A stretch of 64,000 nucleotides of DNA from JBGMEA01 sp964444065. GTDB lineage: Bacteria > Bacillota > Clostridia > Eubacteriales > Anaerofustaceae. The position numbers and the translations under genes were made by a program. Shown in pieces: positions 27,020 to 35,416 of the stretch. The number at the start of each line of letters is the position of its first letter. Within the stretch, counting starts at the first letter, position 1. The stretch lies in contig CAYUFL010000005.1 of the NCBI GenBank assembly GCA_964444065.1, forward strand, positions 1 through 64,000, written 5' to 3'. The notes beneath the pieces are model-generated. The model did not search any database. It was not told the origin of the DNA and saw nothing but the letters and a program-made list of their open reading frames with translations.

Positions 27020-27349
27020 ATGAACATCAATTTCAATGAAGTAGAAGAAACCGTATATCCGAATTTCCGCGGCGGAGAAAAAGAATTCGCGACGCGGACA
27101 TTTAACGACAACGTCAACAAGATATTATATGCGAAGCTGATTCCCGGTGCGTCCATCGGGTTACACGTGCATGAGACGAACAGCGAGATCATCTACATTC
27201 TGAGCGGTGCGGGGAAGATGCTGACGGACGGGGAGTGGGAGCCGTTATCGGCGGGCATTTGCAACTACTGTCCCAAAGGGCATTCGCACAGCATGATCAA
27301 TGACGGCGACGAAGATTTGGTGTTCTTTGCCGTTGTACCAGAGCAGTAA
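27020..27349 (+). CDS. Small cupin-domain protein
   Basis: This 109-residue single-domain cupin contains the two metal-binding motifs in slightly divergent form: G.SIGLHVHETNSEIIYILSG and the later NYCPKGHSHSMIN. The histidines and glutamate should hold a divalent metal. Function ranges from isomerase to sensor in this superfamily and cannot be narrowed. I chose the ATG at 27020 because GAGGA lies 6 bases before it; the frame is open further upstream into the preceding gene but without family likeness. A strong terminator follows. Confidence 0.85.
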   Translation: MNINFNEVEETVYPNFRGGEKEFATRTFNDNVNKILYAKLIPGASIGLHVHETNSEIIYILSGAGKMLTDGEWEPLSAGICNYCPKGHSHSMINDGDEDLVFFAVVPEQ

Positions 27350-27358
27350 ATGAGTACA

Positions 27359-27393
27359 AGAGATACAGTCTTATCCACTGTGTCTCTTTTTTT
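27359..27393 (+). terminator. Rho-independent terminator
   Basis: An 11-bp stem (AGAGATACAGT with ACTGTGTCTCT, one G-T pair) is followed by seven T. Confidence 0.85.
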
Positions 27394-27601
27394 ATTGCCG
27401 GTATTTTTGTTGGATACCGTATTGAAATAAATGACATGCGTGCACTTTTTGTATGTTATAATAAAAAGGAAATATTTTATGTGTGAGGTAAGTTGTTGAA
27501 GAAGGAAAATATCGAAGAATATAAAATATTAGACTGGACAAGCACGTAGTATATATTCAGAATACAGCCAATTAATATTTAAATCAAAAGGAGAAAGTAT
27601 T

Positions 27602-28087
27602 GTGGTAATAAAAGATTGGATATTACTTGTTGTGCCTATTCTTTTCAATGGAATAGTCGTTTTAGTATTGCAGAAAATATTTGAAAAAAAGCAGTTTATT
27701 AGATCAATGAAAATGCAATACGTTTCTGAAATGATTAGAAGAATTGACATCTCTTTAGAAGCACACTCTAAAGCAACACGATTGTCAAATGAGAAGAATC
27801 CAAATAATGAAAAAGCAATTAACGAATCAGTTTGGCTATTTATTAACAATGGGTTTGATATATACTATTATAATGTAGCAAATAAAAATATTTTTTCTTC
27901 GCAAAGTAGTAGATTTGAAAGACTTGGAAATCAACTGGTAGAAATATGTAATATAAACAACAATGATATAAACAACAATGATATAAACAACAATGATATA
28001 AAACATTACTCGATTAGTATTTTAATTAATTCATGCAGAGACACTTTGATTGACATAAAAGATTCATGTATTCAGTACAATCTATAG
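27602..28087 (+). CDS. Hypothetical membrane-anchored protein with Asn-rich repeat
   Basis: I do not recognise this 161-residue protein. One N-terminal membrane helix (WILLVVPILFNGIVVLVLQK) is followed by a charged helical domain in the cytoplasm. Residues about 118-132 are three copies of INNND, encoded by a perfect 15-bp tandem repeat. Translation starts at GTG after AAAGGAGAAAG. The gene is AT-rich and stands alone between the cupin and CGGC genes. Similar single-helix proteins with a helical tail occur as accessory genes near defence loci, but nothing here proves such a role. Confidence 0.6.
   Translation: MVIKDWILLVVPILFNGIVVLVLQKIFEKKQFIRSMKMQYVSEMIRRIDISLEAHSKATRLSNEKNPNNEKAINESVWLFINNGFDIYYYNVANKNIFSSQSSRFERLGNQLVEICNINNNDINNNDINNNDIKHYSISILINSCRDTLIDIKDSCIQYNL
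27953..27997 (+). repeat. Three tandem 15-bp repeats
   Basis: ATAAACAACAATGAT occurs three times without a mismatch inside the coding sequence. Because the unit is a multiple of three, copy-number change would keep the frame. Confidence 0.95.
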
Positions 28088-28172
28088 ATTACAATAAAGA
28101 CAGATGTTTTGAGCGTGAGAACAGGACGAGATTATAATGAATTAGATTATGATTGAAAGAGGTGGAATTGTA

Positions 28173-28505
28173 ATGAAAGTAGGAATCATCAGATGTATGC
28201 AGACCGAGGACTATTGTCCCGGAACGACTGATTTTAAGTTTATTGAAGAAAAGAAGGGTGCATTTGAGGGCGTTGAAGAAGGTATCGAAATCATAGGTTT
28301 CATTAATTGCGGAGGCTGTCCCGGCAAAAAGGCTGTTTTAAGAGCGCGGGAGTTGGTTAGAAGAGGGGCAGACACTATCGTTTTTGCTTCTTGCATTCAG
28401 CGGGGTAATCCCATCGGTTACCCCTGCCCATTTGCAAAAAGGATGAAAGAGCTTATTCAAAATGATTTGCCAGATAATATAAAGTATTTAGATTACACCC
28501 ATTGA
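28173..28505 (+). CDS. CGGC domain protein
   Basis: The 110-residue protein belongs to the CGGC family of predicted metal-binding proteins. The naming motif is NCGGCPGKKA; other conserved cysteines lie in IRCMQTEDYCPGT, FASCIQRG and YPCPFAKRM. It is cytoplasmic and typical of anaerobes and archaea; function is not established. The ATG at 28173 follows AGAGGTGG at a good distance; an earlier in-frame ATG (28149) lacks a ribosome site. Confidence 0.85.
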   Translation: MKVGIIRCMQTEDYCPGTTDFKFIEEKKGAFEGVEEGIEIIGFINCGGCPGKKAVLRARELVRRGADTIVFASCIQRGNPIGYPCPFAKRMKELIQNDLPDNIKYLDYTH

Positions 28506-28633
28506 AATTTGTTATTATCTGTTATTTGGACTTTACACAAAACTCGGGATAGACCCGTAACTGTTGAATATGTTGTTATAACTGACAAATGTAGAGCTTT
28601 ATATAATATTCCCCACGAAAGCGAGGTACCCCT

Positions 28634-29329
28634 ATGTCAACCTACACAACCAAACAGATCATGAAAAACTTTTACAGCATTGAGCTGCACGACATGGTGC
28701 GTTGCTTTTTACTGCTTGGCGAGCGGGAAGCACTGCTGGTGGATACCTGCACAGGCGAAGGCGATCTCAAAGCGGTGGTCGAAGGGATCACAAAGCTGCC
28801 CGTCACCGTGGTGTTCACCCATGCGGACAGAGATCATATCGGCGGGGCGAAGCACTTTGAACGGCGCCTCATGCACCCGAGCGAATTTGATTATTACGCA
28901 GGCAAAAACGAAGCGCCCGCTGTGATGGAACCCCTCTGGGAAGACGACATCCTCGATATCGGCACGTTCCGTTTCGAGGTCATTCTGCTTCCCGGTCACA
29001 CACCCGGCAGCATTGCGCTGTTGGAAGAAGAAAAGCGTTTTCTGATCGGCGGAGACAGCGTTCAAACAGGCGGCTCGATCTTCATGTTCGGAGAAGGGCG
29101 CAACTTCGAAGCCTATCGCGCGAGCATGGAAAAATTGCAGGAGATGATGGATGCATTTGACGTCGTGTATTCTTCGCACTATGATTTGGCAGTCAAACCC
29201 GAAGCGATCAACCGACTGCATACTGCCGCGGGCAAAATGATCCGTCATGAGGTTGCGGGCACAGAGGTACAGCGATACGGACAGACGTTTCTTCAGTTCA
29301 AAACGGACGGCGTGTCTTTTTTTGGTTAG
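28634..29329 (+). CDS. MBL-fold metallohydrolase
   Basis: The 231-residue protein has the metallo-beta-lactamase fold. The metal motif reads HADRDHIGG (His63, Asp65, Asp67, His68), in which Asp takes the place of the usual second His; this variant is known in the superfamily. Further ligands lie in LLPGHTPGS, GGDSVQTGG and YSSHYDLAV. It probably hydrolyses a thioester, lactone or phosphodiester with two metal ions in the cytoplasm. GAGG precedes the ATG. No terminator separates it clearly from the channel gene, but that gene has its own promoter. Confidence 0.85.
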   Translation: MSTYTTKQIMKNFYSIELHDMVRCFLLLGEREALLVDTCTGEGDLKAVVEGITKLPVTVVFTHADRDHIGGAKHFERRLMHPSEFDYYAGKNEAPAVMEPLWEDDILDIGTFRFEVILLPGHTPGSIALLEEEKRFLIGGDSVQTGGSIFMFGEGRNFEAYRASMEKLQEMMDAFDVVYSSHYDLAVKPEAINRLHTAAGKMIRHEVAGTEVQRYGQTFLQFKTDGVSFFG

Positions 29330-29355
29330 CAATCAATCAAAATACAAAGATTCAA

Positions 29356-29385
29356 TTGCATGCGAAACAAATATTGCTTTATAAT
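29356..29385 (+). promoter_or_regulatory. Sigma-A promoter of the channel operon
   Basis: TTGCAT (29356-29361) and TATAAT (29380-29385) are 18 bases apart, 51 bases before the start codon. Confidence 0.65.
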
Positions 29386-29436
29386 AAGCGTACTATGCAT
29401 AAGAAAAATTTATATTGATAGCAGGGGTAGCGGAAT

Positions 29437-31293
29437 ATGAAGAAGAAACCAAAACTGAAAGAGAAACTGGGTTATTTTTTTGACCTTGTGATGGCAAAGG
29501 GAACCATTGCGCTTGTCGCCATGCTGTTTCTCGTCACCGCCGTTGTCGTGGTGATCGCAGGTGTGCTCGGGGTCTTGATGAACAATGACATGAGCGCGGG
29601 TGTGAGCATCTGGCAGAGCCTGATGCATGCCATCGACGCGGGTAATCTGGCAGGAGACGACCCTGCCAACATCGGCGTGCTCATTCTGATGTCGATTGTC
29701 ACCGTCTGCGGGATTTTCGTCACAAGTATTTTAATCGGGATTATCAGCACAGGGTTTGAGCAGAAACTGTACGCCCTGCGCAAAGGAACCTCCCGCGTGC
29801 TCGAGAGCGGACACGTGGTGATCATCGGTTTTAACGACGGCATTTATACCATTCTGTCCGAACTGATCGAAGCAGGCGAAAACCATAAGAAAAACTGCAT
29901 TGTCGTCCTCGGCGAAGAAGAAAAAGAAGTCATGGAGGAGATGATCAACGGGCATATCGAAGACAAAAAGACGACCCGCATCATCTGCAAATCCGGCAAA
30001 CTGACCGAAAATTTGCTGTATGAACGTGCTTCACTGGAGTTAAGCCGATCCGTTATCATCAATCAGGACGACGATTTTTCTGTCATTAAAGTGCTGCTTG
30101 CCCTTGTCAATTATTTGAAATCAAAGCAGGCGTTTGACAGCGATCTGCATATTACAACCATGATTCATCAGATCGAAAATCTGGAAGCGGCAAAAATCGC
30201 GGGCGAAGGGAAGGCGGAAGTGCTGTACTTCAAAGACGCTTTGTCCCGCATCATTGCCCACACCTGCCGTCAGCCGGGGCTTTCTCTTGTGCTGACCGAA
30301 TTTTTCGACTTTTCGGGTGACGAGTTTTATTTTGAGCAGTTTCCCGAACTGTCCGGAAAAACCTTCGGTGATATCATCTATCTGTTTGCGCACTCTGCGG
30401 TTGTCGGATTGGAACAGAACGGACGGGCTGTGTTAAATCCGCCGATGGACACCGTGCTGCAACCGGGCGATGCCGTGATCCATCTTGCCGAAGACGACGG
30501 CGTATCCAAACCGCTGAGCACCGCGCCCGCAACGGATTTGTCAGTCTCTGTGCAACGCAGCGGCAGTGACGGCGAAGCCAACCACCTGCTTGTTTTGGGA
30601 TACAATGAGTTTCTGTCGGACATTCTTGCGGAACTCGATCATTATGCGCAGGCCGGAACGATTATTTCAGTCGCACATGACGATCTTTCGGCTTTGGCAT
30701 CCAACACTGCTTATCAAAACATTAAGCTGGAATTGCAGACATGCGATATTTATCAGCGGAGCAATCTGGAATCACTGGTGTCGGACGTCACCGATACGAT
30801 CCTTTTATTGAGCGATACGGATATCGATACCGACGAAGCGGATTCCAAAACGCTGCTTCTTTTGATTCATCTCAGAGATATTGAGAAAAAGCGCAACCGC
30901 GATTACAACCTCATCAGTGAAATGCGTTCGGTCAGCAATCAGAAACTGGCGAAAGTTGCGAACGTAACGGACTTTGTCGTAGGCAGTACGATTACGAATC
31001 TGATTATTTCGCAGGTTTCCGAAAATCGCCGCTTGACATTGTTGTTTGAAGATTTGCTGGATGCGGACGGTTCGGAACTGTATATGAAAAAAGCATCTCG
31101 TTATGTGAAAACGGCAACGGAAACGGATTTTTACACGATTACCGAAATCGCAAGAAAACGAAATGAAATTGCAATCGGATACAAAAAAATGAGCGCGGAA
31201 GGATTGGTTATCGTAACCAATCCGCTGAAATCGGAGCGCGTCTCTTTCGGTGAGGATGATTACCTGATCGTAATCGCGCAAGACAATGAATAA
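29437..31293 (+). CDS. CASTOR/POLLUX-type ion channel
   Basis: This 618-residue protein resembles bacterial relatives of the plant CASTOR/POLLUX (DMI1) channels. Two membrane helices (about residues 20-48 and 84-107) flank a pore region with AIDAGNLAGD, which matches the DAGN-type filter of the family. Two large cytoplasmic RCK-like Rossmann domains follow, opening with HVVIIGFNDGIYTILSELIEAG and later HLLVLGYNEFLSDILAELD. These gate the pore by ligand binding. In plants such channels pass K+ or Ca2+ across nuclear membranes; the bacterial ion is uncertain. A GNAT gene starts 24 bases after the stop and is probably cotranscribed. Confidence 0.85.
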   Translation: MKKKPKLKEKLGYFFDLVMAKGTIALVAMLFLVTAVVVVIAGVLGVLMNNDMSAGVSIWQSLMHAIDAGNLAGDDPANIGVLILMSIVTVCGIFVTSILIGIISTGFEQKLYALRKGTSRVLESGHVVIIGFNDGIYTILSELIEAGENHKKNCIVVLGEEEKEVMEEMINGHIEDKKTTRIICKSGKLTENLLYERASLELSRSVIINQDDDFSVIKVLLALVNYLKSKQAFDSDLHITTMIHQIENLEAAKIAGEGKAEVLYFKDALSRIIAHTCRQPGLSLVLTEFFDFSGDEFYFEQFPELSGKTFGDIIYLFAHSAVVGLEQNGRAVLNPPMDTVLQPGDAVIHLAEDDGVSKPLSTAPATDLSVSVQRSGSDGEANHLLVLGYNEFLSDILAELDHYAQAGTIISVAHDDLSALASNTAYQNIKLELQTCDIYQRSNLESLVSDVTDTILLLSDTDIDTDEADSKTLLLLIHLRDIEKKRNRDYNLISEMRSVSNQKLAKVANVTDFVVGSTITNLIISQVSENRRLTLLFEDLLDADGSELYMKKASRYVKTATETDFYTITEIARKRNEIAIGYKKMSAEGLVIVTNPLKSERVSFGEDDYLIVIAQDNE

Positions 31294-31317
31294 ACTGACA
31301 GGGAACAGGATTCGGAT

Positions 31318-31854
31318 ATGGAGTTTCAAAAGATAAAAACGCAGCGCTTGCTGCTCGGAAAACTGATCGGCAGCGATCGCAATGATTTTTTTGCTTATCG
31401 CGCTTTGCCTGAGATCGTGCAATATCAATCGTTCAGACCAAAGGAAATTTCTGAGATTGATGCATTTCTTGCGGCAAATGAGAACACAGCGTTCGGTGCC
31501 GACAATACATGGTTTCAGCTTGGAATCTGTTTGGAAAGCGGACAGCTGATCGGAGATATCGGGATTCATTTTCTGGATGACGCACGTCAGTCCGAGCTCG
31601 GTTATACGATGGCTCCCGCATACCAGGGGAACGGATATGCAAGGGAGGCGGTTCGGGCGGTTATCGGATACTTGTTTGAGTCTTGCAACATACACAGAGT
31701 GACGGCCTCGGTCGATCCCGAAAACACTAGATCGATGCGTCTTTTGGAAACGCTCGGGTTTCGAAAAGAAGCGTATTTTGTGGAAAGTTATTTTACAGAC
31801 GGCATTTGGTGTGATGACTGTATCTATGCCTTACTGAAAAAAGAATGGATTTGA
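31318..31854 (+). CDS. GNAT family N-acetyltransferase (RimJ/RimL type)
   Basis: This 178-residue acetyltransferase has the GNAT fold of the ribosomal-protein-acetylating RimJ/RimL group. It starts with the typical LKTERL-like KTQRLLLGKL, carries the acetyl-CoA-binding stretch ELGYTMAPAYQGNGYAREA and ends with ASVDPENTRSMRLLETLGF. The acceptor substrate is unknown. It follows the channel gene closely and is closed by a bidirectional terminator. Confidence 0.9.
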   Translation: MEFQKIKTQRLLLGKLIGSDRNDFFAYRALPEIVQYQSFRPKEISEIDAFLAANENTAFGADNTWFQLGICLESGQLIGDIGIHFLDDARQSELGYTMAPAYQGNGYAREAVRAVIGYLFESCNIHRVTASVDPENTRSMRLLETLGFRKEAYFVESYFTDGIWCDDCIYALLKKEWI

Positions 31855-31862
31855 TCTGAATG

Positions 31863-31886
31863 AAGCACGTCCTCAGACGTGCTTTT
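31863..31886. terminator. Bidirectional terminator between convergent genes
   Basis: AAGCACGTC pairs with GACGTGCTT around a 4-base loop. It serves the GNAT gene on plus (tail TTTT) and may also serve the Crp-like gene on minus. Confidence 0.75.
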
Positions 31887-31889
31887 GCA

Positions 31890-32576
31890 TTATTTTTCCG
31901 TATCCGATCTTACCATAATATCAGTGGACAGCGGTTCCAGCTTCTTTCGGTTGACACGATATCCCGGTTTGGTTTTTTCGAGGGAACCGTTATTCAGAAA
32001 CTCTTTGAACGTATACAGCAGATGGCGGTAACTCACACCGAGATATTCCGCCGTCTCGGTGTGTTTCTGTTTGTAAATACCGTTTGTTTCCAACTGAAGT
32101 ACATGCGCTGCCAGCCGGTGTCTCAACTCATAGCTTTGGCTTTTGCTTTGAAACCATGAGCGCCTCATGAGTTTCTTGCCGAGATACTGAGACAGACCGA
32201 GCAGAAACTGTGCGTCGGACGAAAAGTGTTCTGTTGCATACTGCATCGGAATGCGCAGACAGGTACATGCCGATACTGCGCGCACGTCCTGCGGCTGGGT
32301 TTCGATCCCGAGCAGGGTCAGTTCTCCGATATAGGCGCCTCCGCCGATGAATTCGATAATCGACTGTTTTCCGTTTTCATGCACCAGAGATATTTTTGCT
32401 TTTCCGTCCAATATCACATATAGGTATTCCACGCTGTGACGAGAGGAGATGATGGTTTCATCGGGTTCAAACCGAATCACATCGCTTACTTCTGTGTCAG
32501 TGATCCGTGCGGAAGGATTCTGCTCAGTGGCGGCATCCAACATTGGCTTGATTTCGCTTCGCGATATTTTTTTCAT
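31890..32576 (-). CDS. Crp/Fnr-family regulator, YeiL-like
   Basis: The 228-residue regulator has an N-terminal cyclic-nucleotide-binding-like beta-roll (YLYVILDGKAKISLVHENGKQ, GGGAYIGELTLLG) and a C-terminal winged helix (TETAEYLGVSYRHLLYTFKEF). The pattern is closest to YeiL, a stationary-phase regulator. Cysteines in ACTCLRIP could sense redox state, but a full Fnr-type cluster motif is absent. It is divergent from a YczE/YitT-type membrane protein across a 92-base gap holding a palindrome, so it probably controls that gene and itself. GAGG precedes its ATG. Confidence 0.85.
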   Translation of the reverse strand: MKKISRSEIKPMLDAATEQNPSARITDTEVSDVIRFEPDETIISSRHSVEYLYVILDGKAKISLVHENGKQSIIEFIGGGAYIGELTLLGIETQPQDVRAVSACTCLRIPMQYATEHFSSDAQFLLGLSQYLGKKLMRRSWFQSKSQSYELRHRLAAHVLQLETNGIYKQKHTETAEYLGVSYRHLLYTFKEFLNNGSLEKTKPGYRVNRKKLEPLSTDIMVRSDTEK

Positions 32577-32593
32577 TTTAACCTCAAAAATAG

Positions 32594-32603
32594 GAGATAT
32601 CTC
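32594..32603. promoter_or_regulatory. Palindrome GAGATATCTC in divergent intergenic region
   Basis: A perfect 10-bp palindrome lies between the Crp-like regulator and the divergent membrane-protein gene. It is a plausible operator for the regulator, although shorter than a typical Crp site. Confidence 0.4.
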
Positions 32604-32668
32604 ATATCATTATACCGCAGATTCGTGTATCGTTTGAGAAAAGTACGATATTTGGCAAGGAAACCTAT

Positions 32669-33316
32669 ATGAATCAGATCAAACGATTATTCTTATCACT
32701 CTTTTTTTATGCACTCTCCGCTTTCGGCGTCAGTCTTTCCGTCAAAGTAAACGTGGGCATCAGTGCGTTCAATGGGATGAATGTCTCACTTTCCGATCTG
32801 ATTGGCATAAAAGTCGGCACAATCACAACGATACTCAATTTCACGTTTCTGCTGGCATACATGATTTCCACGAAATTTCGTTACCCGCTCAAGTATGTAC
32901 TTCAGGGTGTCTTCCTTCTGATCCTGGGTGTGCTGATTAATTTTTATTTATATACGGTGCTCGCCAATTTTGAAATACAGTCCTACTTCCTGCGTATGCT
33001 GCTGCTTAGCGTCGGCACGATCATCAGCGGTCTTGCGGTCGGGATGATTATCCATTACAACAGCATCACATTTCCCATCGAAAATCTTTGTATCGAGCTT
33101 GAGGCGCATACGAAACGATCCTTTTCGTTTTACCGCTACGGTGTTGATATTTTGTCGATCCTTGTCTCATTGGCGATAACACTGTTTTTCGGAATGCCGC
33201 TTTATATCAGAGAAGGAAGCATCCTCAGCGTGCTGCTTTTGACAGCGTCGATGAATTTTTCGAGAAAGAAGATGGCGAAAGTACTTGAAAACGAGACGCA
33301 AACCACGCTATTATAA
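32669..33316 (+). CDS. YczE/YyaS/YitT-type membrane protein
   Basis: This 215-residue protein has five predicted membrane helices and fits the YczE family: FFYALSAFGVSLSVKVNVGISAFN, GIKVGTITTILNFTFLLAYM and a closing basic tail (FSRKKMAKVLE). Transport or regulatory roles have been suggested for such proteins, but none is firm. AAGGA precedes the ATG by 7 bases. It is transcribed divergently from the YeiL-like regulator, an arrangement that suggests local control. Confidence 0.8.
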   Translation: MNQIKRLFLSLFFYALSAFGVSLSVKVNVGISAFNGMNVSLSDLIGIKVGTITTILNFTFLLAYMISTKFRYPLKYVLQGVFLLILGVLINFYLYTVLANFEIQSYFLRMLLLSVGTIISGLAVGMIIHYNSITFPIENLCIELEAHTKRSFSFYRYGVDILSILVSLAITLFFGMPLYIREGSILSVLLLTASMNFSRKKMAKVLENETQTTLL

Positions 33317-33403
33317 GTTAATATCTCTTGCTGACGCAAAATGCGGTCTCTGACAAAGAGATTTATGTTAGGCGATGGTCGTATATTCATGCGGAGGGCA
33401 TCT

Positions 33404-33952
33404 ATGAAGTTGTTTTTTATTTCGGACATACACGGTTCGTACTATTTTTTGCAAAAGGCACTGGGTTGTTTTGCTTCCGAGCGTGCAGATTATCTTGTGA
33501 TATTGGGAGACGAACTCTATCATGGCGCCCGCAATCAGCTGCCTGAAGGATACGATACCAAAAAAACAGCGGCGCTGCTGAATGAACACGCCGATAAAAT
33601 CATGGCAGTAAGAGGGAATTGCGATTCCGAAGTGGATCAGATGGTACTCGACTTTCCCCTGATGTCGGATTATTCGCTCATCCTGCACGAAAGCAGGCGG
33701 CTGTTCCTGACGCACGGGCACATATTCAGCCCGGAAAAATTGCCTCTGCTGAACTTCGGAGATGTCTTTTGTTACGGACATACGCATCTGCCTGTCGCGG
33801 AAAAACAAGGCGAAATTTTTATCTTCAATCCGGGATCGATCGCTTTGCCGAAAGAGAATCATCCTCATACATACGGAGTGCTTTCGGACTTTCATTTATC
33901 GATCAAAACACTGGATGGTGAATTGTTCAAACAAATCGATTTACGTAAATAG
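33404..33952 (+). CDS. yfcE: YfcE-type metallophosphoesterase
   Basis: The 182-residue enzyme has all calcineurin-like phosphodiesterase motifs: DIHG near the N-terminus, LGDELYHG, GNCDSE, THGH and YGHTHLP. It should hydrolyse phosphodiesters using Mn2+ and matches YfcE in size and order. The ATG at 33404 follows GGAGGG; the frame is open upstream but the extension is not family-like. The GGDEF gene starts 31 bases downstream, so the two are probably cotranscribed. Whether it acts on a signalling nucleotide is unknown. Confidence 0.85.
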   Translation: MKLFFISDIHGSYYFLQKALGCFASERADYLVILGDELYHGARNQLPEGYDTKKTAALLNEHADKIMAVRGNCDSEVDQMVLDFPLMSDYSLILHESRRLFLTHGHIFSPEKLPLLNFGDVFCYGHTHLPVAEKQGEIFIFNPGSIALPKENHPHTYGVLSDFHLSIKTLDGELFKQIDLRK

Positions 33953-33983
33953 AATCTTTATATGATTAAATCAGGAGGAATGT

Positions 33984-34976
33984 GTGAAACAATCGGAAAT
34001 TAAGTATCGTTTGTACCGAGCCATTCTTATATTGGGAGCTGTTTTTGCGCTGATCAGTATTGTCGGCAATTATTTCTCTTCCTTTCCGTTTCGTTCCGAT
34101 GTCAAATGGATCGCGCTGCTGATCATTACGGTTGTCGCATTGCTTTTCTCAAACAATATAAAATACTCGCATCATATTATGTTCGGTGTATTCTTGTTTC
34201 TGGTCTTCATTTTTCTGCCGTTTGCTTTTGTTGATTCGGGCGGAAGCAACAACAATGCGACGGGTTATACGTTTCTGCTGCTGATCTCAATTACCTATCT
34301 GTTCGACGGAAACCGTCGCATCATATTTGTAGCTGCGCTCATTTTTGCTTTTATGGGGATGCATGCGCTGGAATATTTTCGACCGGATTTGATTGCGGTA
34401 TATCCGCAGTGGAATCAGTTTCTCGATCGTATGATACAGATTCCGCTGTTGCTTTTCGCATCGTTTGTTATCATTCTACAGTTTTCCAGAGAATATGAAA
34501 CGGTCAACCGTAAACTTCAGCAGTATGCCAGTCTAGATGAACTGACAGGGCTGTACAACCGCAGAATGTTCAATCAGGCAATGGAAGCCGCCGTAAAGGA
34601 GCGCCTCGAACCGATTTATCTGGCTTTGTTGGATCTGGACAATTTTAAGAACGTAAACGATACCTACGGGCATGGTCAGGGGGATCTGGTGCTCAAAGAA
34701 CTTGCGCTGCTGATGCGTGAGACCTTCGGATCCGAGCGTCATATTGTCAGTCGCTGGGGAGGGGATGAGTTCGCAGTAATCTATTATGGAGCAAGACAAG
34801 ATTTGATTCGCAAACTGGATGAGATTGAATTCGGTTTTCTGCGATATGTGTCGTCCTATGAGGAAACAACAGGAATCAGCAGAAGCATTGTTTCGTTTTG
34901 TGATTACGACAGTGTGGCTCAGACGTTGAATGCGGCGGATGAGCAGCTATATACAGAAAAACAGAAAAAGCTGTAA
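33984..34976 (+). CDS. Membrane diguanylate cyclase (GGDEF)
   Basis: The 330-residue protein has about six membrane helices in the first 160 residues, a short linker helix (YETVNRKLQQYASLDELTGL), and a C-terminal GGDEF domain with the intact signature WGGDEF and LDLDNFKNVNDTYGHGQGD. It should make cyclic di-GMP. The RxxD inhibitory site is not present before the motif. Translation begins at GTG with GGAGG upstream. The membrane part has no known sensor family I can name. Confidence 0.9.
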   Translation: MKQSEIKYRLYRAILILGAVFALISIVGNYFSSFPFRSDVKWIALLIITVVALLFSNNIKYSHHIMFGVFLFLVFIFLPFAFVDSGGSNNNATGYTFLLLISITYLFDGNRRIIFVAALIFAFMGMHALEYFRPDLIAVYPQWNQFLDRMIQIPLLLFASFVIILQFSREYETVNRKLQQYASLDELTGLYNRRMFNQAMEAAVKERLEPIYLALLDLDNFKNVNDTYGHGQGDLVLKELALLMRETFGSERHIVSRWGGDEFAVIYYGARQDLIRKLDEIEFGFLRYVSSYEETTGISRSIVSFCDYDSVAQTLNAADEQLYTEKQKKL

Positions 34977-35018
34977 TGAGCCGATCCATTCCATTTGTGC
35001 ATGCAAATGACTTTTGTG

Positions 35019-35082
35019 TTGTTTGCAGTCAATGAAACGTTATAATGAAACAGTATTTTTGGCGCAGAGATGCTTACGCGCC
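35019..35082 (+). promoter_or_regulatory. Strong promoter followed by a GC hairpin, no gene
   Basis: TTGTTT (35019-35024) and TATAAT (35041-35046) are 16 bases apart. About 14 bases after the -10 lies a hairpin, GGCGC/GCGCC (35061-35082). No reading frame with a ribosome site follows for 300 bases, so this could start a small RNA or a long leader. Confidence 0.4.
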
Positions 35083-35290
35083 TGTTCTGTTTGGTATGAT
35101 CCCGATCACAATTAAAACTTGAATTCTGTCGTATGAGTAAAAATAAAAATCAATTTTTCTCACTTATGCTGTTAACAAAAGAGCGGTTTCTGTCGATACA
35201 ATAGTATAGGCAAAAACAGTTTTTTTTTACAATCACCGTGTTTGAATGAATTTACACAGTAAAATACATTCAAAAATTACAGGAATTTCA

Positions 35291-35319
35291 TTGTAAAATC
35301 AAGCTGTTTTTGATATGAT
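35291..35319 (+). promoter_or_regulatory. Sigma-A promoter of the Cache-CheW gene
   Basis: TTGTAA (35291-35296) and TATGAT (35314-35319) are 17 bases apart, about 100 bases before the chosen start. The rest of the stretch 35083-35290 is AT-rich and shows nothing else I can support. Confidence 0.55.
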
Positions 35320-35416
35320 TGCAAAATCAAAAGTATGATGCGGAGCAAAGGTGCTTTCAGGCATGTTGTTTCACGTTATACTTTTTTATTTCAGACAAAA
35401 AAGGAAGGTGCGGAGT

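Noticed and set aside
27953..27997. CRISPR-like repeat
   Set aside because: The three 15-bp units are directly adjacent without spacers and lie in a coding frame.
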